Source: an uncultured Brachyspira sp. (GTDB taxonomy: Bacteria > Spirochaetota > Brachyspiria > Brachyspirales > Brachyspiraceae). Taken from it: DNA of 7,169 nt. The notes below the pieces were generated by a model. That model searched no databases. It was not told the origin of the DNA and saw only the letters and a program-made list of their open reading frames with translations. This document shows, piece by piece, positions 5,898-7,169 of the stretch (positions are counted from its first letter, which is position 1; every line of letters begins with the position of its first letter). The DNA is taken from contig CAKVCJ010000094.1 of the NCBI GenBank assembly GCA_934725655.1, positions 1-7,169 on the forward strand, in the 5' to 3' direction. The translations under genes were made by a program, and so were the position numbers.

Positions 5898-6983
5898 TTA
5901 GTATCTCCATATACCCCAAACATCTACGCCGGCACCAAAAGCATTATTAATTTCAAAATCTTTGTCTTTACGCATTAAACCCTGCCCATCAGCATATGCC
6001 GTGAGACCGAATGTAAGGTTTTCTATTAAGGTAACTTGCAATTCTCCTTCTATACCATAATAGAGTTTATATAATCCTGTTGTTTTATAAATATTTCCTT
6101 CAAACATAAGTCTCGGCATAAGATAATAATATATAGCTCCGAGTTTAGATTCGAATTTTGCAGGAAGCATTATGTAAAAACGCATACTGTCTGTAGCACG
6201 CTCTCCATCATCATTATATAAATAATTAAATAGCATATCTTCCGCATAAGCCGCATCAATAGTAGCCCATCTGCTCTTTATACCATAATAGAAAGCAAGT
6301 TTTATAGGCAAACTTATCTGTACAGGAGCACTGTCAAATCTTGAAAGCATAATACTGCCGTATAAACTTCCCCCTATCACCATAGGAGCAACTGAAGTGT
6401 CTGCTACATTGTTTGTAATAGAAGATAATTGTATGCCGTAATGTAATGAGATAGTAAACTCATCTAATAATCCGCCTCTAAATAAAAATGAAAATTTAGG
6501 AGTTGTGCTTATAGCTAATTTAGCACCATAACGGCTTCCGTCAGCAACACCAAAAGATACAGGAAGTGATAATCTGTATTTATCTGTTGCTATACCAAAA
6601 GAGGCTGAGTGTGTGGATATTATAGGGGCATTTTTTTCGTTTAAATTATTGTATAAATTAAATTGATATCCTATGCCGAATATGCCATAACTCAAACCAA
6701 TAAAACCTTTAGGAGCTATTGCAAAATTCTGCTCTCCTTGAGCGTTTGTGATTGTATTATCAAATATATATCTTAAATCTAATAAAGCAACACCGAGTTT
6801 AAAAGGCGTATTATGATTCATAAGCGGAGAAAAGTTGTAAATAGTGCTTATTCTATCGCTTCCAGCTCTTGTAGAGTTTACTCCGTCTATAAGATTATGC
6901 ATATTATCTTTGTCTAACATATCATCTATTGCAAATACATTAATACTAAAAATAAATAATAGTGCTATAATAACTTTTTTCAT
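5898..6983 (-). CDS. Secreted protein, probable outer-membrane beta-barrel
   Basis: A 361-residue protein starting with a clear signal peptide, MKKVIIALLFIFSINVFA, cut after FA at residue 18. The mature part is rich in Gly, Tyr, Phe and alternating hydrophobic/polar stretches (FAIAPKGFIGLSYGIFGIGYQFNLY, KLAISTTPKFSFLFRGG, LTFGLTAYADG). It ends in WGIWRY, an aromatic C-terminus of the kind recognised by the barrel assembly machinery. These are marks of an outer-membrane beta-barrel; a periplasmic protein remains possible. I do not recognise a named family: it does not show the familiar pattern of Brachyspira variable surface proteins, but I cannot align them. GAGCGGG (6996-6990) lies 6 nt before the ATG. 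It ends 71 bp before the flavoprotein start, which has its own promoter, so it is probably a single-gene unit. Confidence 0.85.
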   Translation of the reverse strand: MKKVIIALLFIFSINVFAIDDMLDKDNMHNLIDGVNSTRAGSDRISTIYNFSPLMNHNTPFKLGVALLDLRYIFDNTITNAQGEQNFAIAPKGFIGLSYGIFGIGYQFNLYNNLNEKNAPIISTHSASFGIATDKYRLSLPVSFGVADGSRYGAKLAISTTPKFSFLFRGGLLDEFTISLHYGIQLSSITNNVADTSVAPMVIGGSLYGSIMLSRFDSAPVQISLPIKLAFYYGIKSRWATIDAAYAEDMLFNYLYNDDGERATDSMRFYIMLPAKFESKLGAIYYYLMPRLMFEGNIYKTTGLYKLYYGIEGELQVTLIENLTFGLTAYADGQGLMRKDKDFEINNAFGAGVDVWGIWRY

Positions 6984-7019
6984 CTTTTACCCGCTCTTTC
7001 ATTTTAAAATATATAGTAG

Positions 7020-7046
7020 TTTATAATATAAGATTTTTTTTTTCAA
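7020..7046 (-). promoter_or_regulatory. Candidate promoter of the outer-membrane protein gene
   Basis: TTGAAA (7046-7041), a 15-bp spacer dominated by an A-tract, and TATAAA (7025-7020) on the minus strand, giving a leader of about 30 nt. The spacer is shorter than ideal. The -35 is part of ATAGGCTTGAA, the same 11 bp seen before scpA. Confidence 0.45.
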
Positions 7047-7057
7047 GCCTATGCGAT

Positions 7058-7100
7058 AATTTTATTTTTTTTTAGTATATGTAAAAAAAATGATAAAATT
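7058..7100. terminator. Long A/T-only stem-loop, possible terminator
   Basis: An 8-bp arm AATTTTAT (7058-7065) plus T8 (7066-7073) pairs with A8 (7083-7090) and ATAAAATT (7093-7100), leaving a 2-nt bulge (TG at 7091-7092) and a 9-nt loop. It lies between the gene tail ending at 7125 and the next promoter, where a terminator is expected, and has T tracts on both strands. With no G-C pairs it is weak as an intrinsic terminator. Confidence 0.35.
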
Positions 7101-7124
7101 GCACAGGTTCCAAACATATTGCAG

Positions 7125-7169
7125 TTAGGAATTCCTTAATTTCTTAAAGTATATCATAGGCGTATCATA
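7125..7169 (-). CDS. Possible C-terminal tail of a gene entering from the right edge
   Basis: Only one minus-strand frame is open from the window edge; it encodes YDTPMIYFKKLRNS and stops at TAA (7127-7125). The other two frames stop at once. The tail is too short to name a family. It is supported by its plausible composition and by being followed by a non-coding gap with a stem-loop and then the outer-membrane protein promoter. Confidence 0.35.
   Translation of the reverse strand, partial: YDTPMIYFKKLRNS

Noticed and set aside
6844..7026. Plus-strand open frame of 60 codons
   Set aside because: Antisense to the start and signal peptide of the outer-membrane protein and to its promoter; looks like a shadow.
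7127..7136. Palindrome AGGAATTCCT as a regulator site
   Set aside because: Only 10 bp, overlaps the end of the right-edge reading frame, and no second copy is present.

Overview
The window is very AT-rich, and gene content, codon use and small dense genes suggest a spirochaete, most likely Brachyspira. This is an inference from style and protein families; there is no rRNA or other marker to prove it. No tRNA, rRNA, CRISPR array, transposase or phage gene was seen.

Left part (1-1689): a divergent module. On the minus strand is the N-terminal part of a protein that looks like a zinc-type macrodomain protein-ADP-ribose hydrolase (cut by the window edge). On the plus strand is an Rrf2-family regulator of the YwnA/HypR type, followed after 5 nt by an unrecognised helical protein. 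The 126-bp spacer holds two 23-bp dyads of identical design (ATTGTAA-N9-TTACAAT). They sit on the minus-strand promoter, while a clean plus-strand promoter lies just beyond them. This is the most interesting piece: it looks like a thiol-stress-sensing repressor controlling an ADP-ribose-removing enzyme.

Middle and right part (1679-7169): every gene is on the minus strand. In transcription order they are: the last residues of an unidentified gene at the right edge; a secreted, probably outer-membrane beta-barrel protein; a two-domain flavodoxin / iron-sulfur-flavoprotein-like gene broken by one in-frame TAA at codon 53; a 51-residue Thr/Val-rich small protein with a strong ribosome binding site; an exported ankyrin-repeat protein; the chromosome-segregation gene scpA; and an EamA/DMT-type membrane transporter that overlaps the end of scpA by 8 bp. 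The transporter also overlaps the plus-strand unknown gene tail to tail by 11 bp.

Beyond scpA-transporter (overlapping) and regulator-unknown gene (5-nt gap), functional links are weak. The minus-strand series looks like several short transcription units, several with a recognisable -35/-10 pair. Two of these promoters share an 11-bp stretch, ATAGGCTTGAA, around the -35 element.
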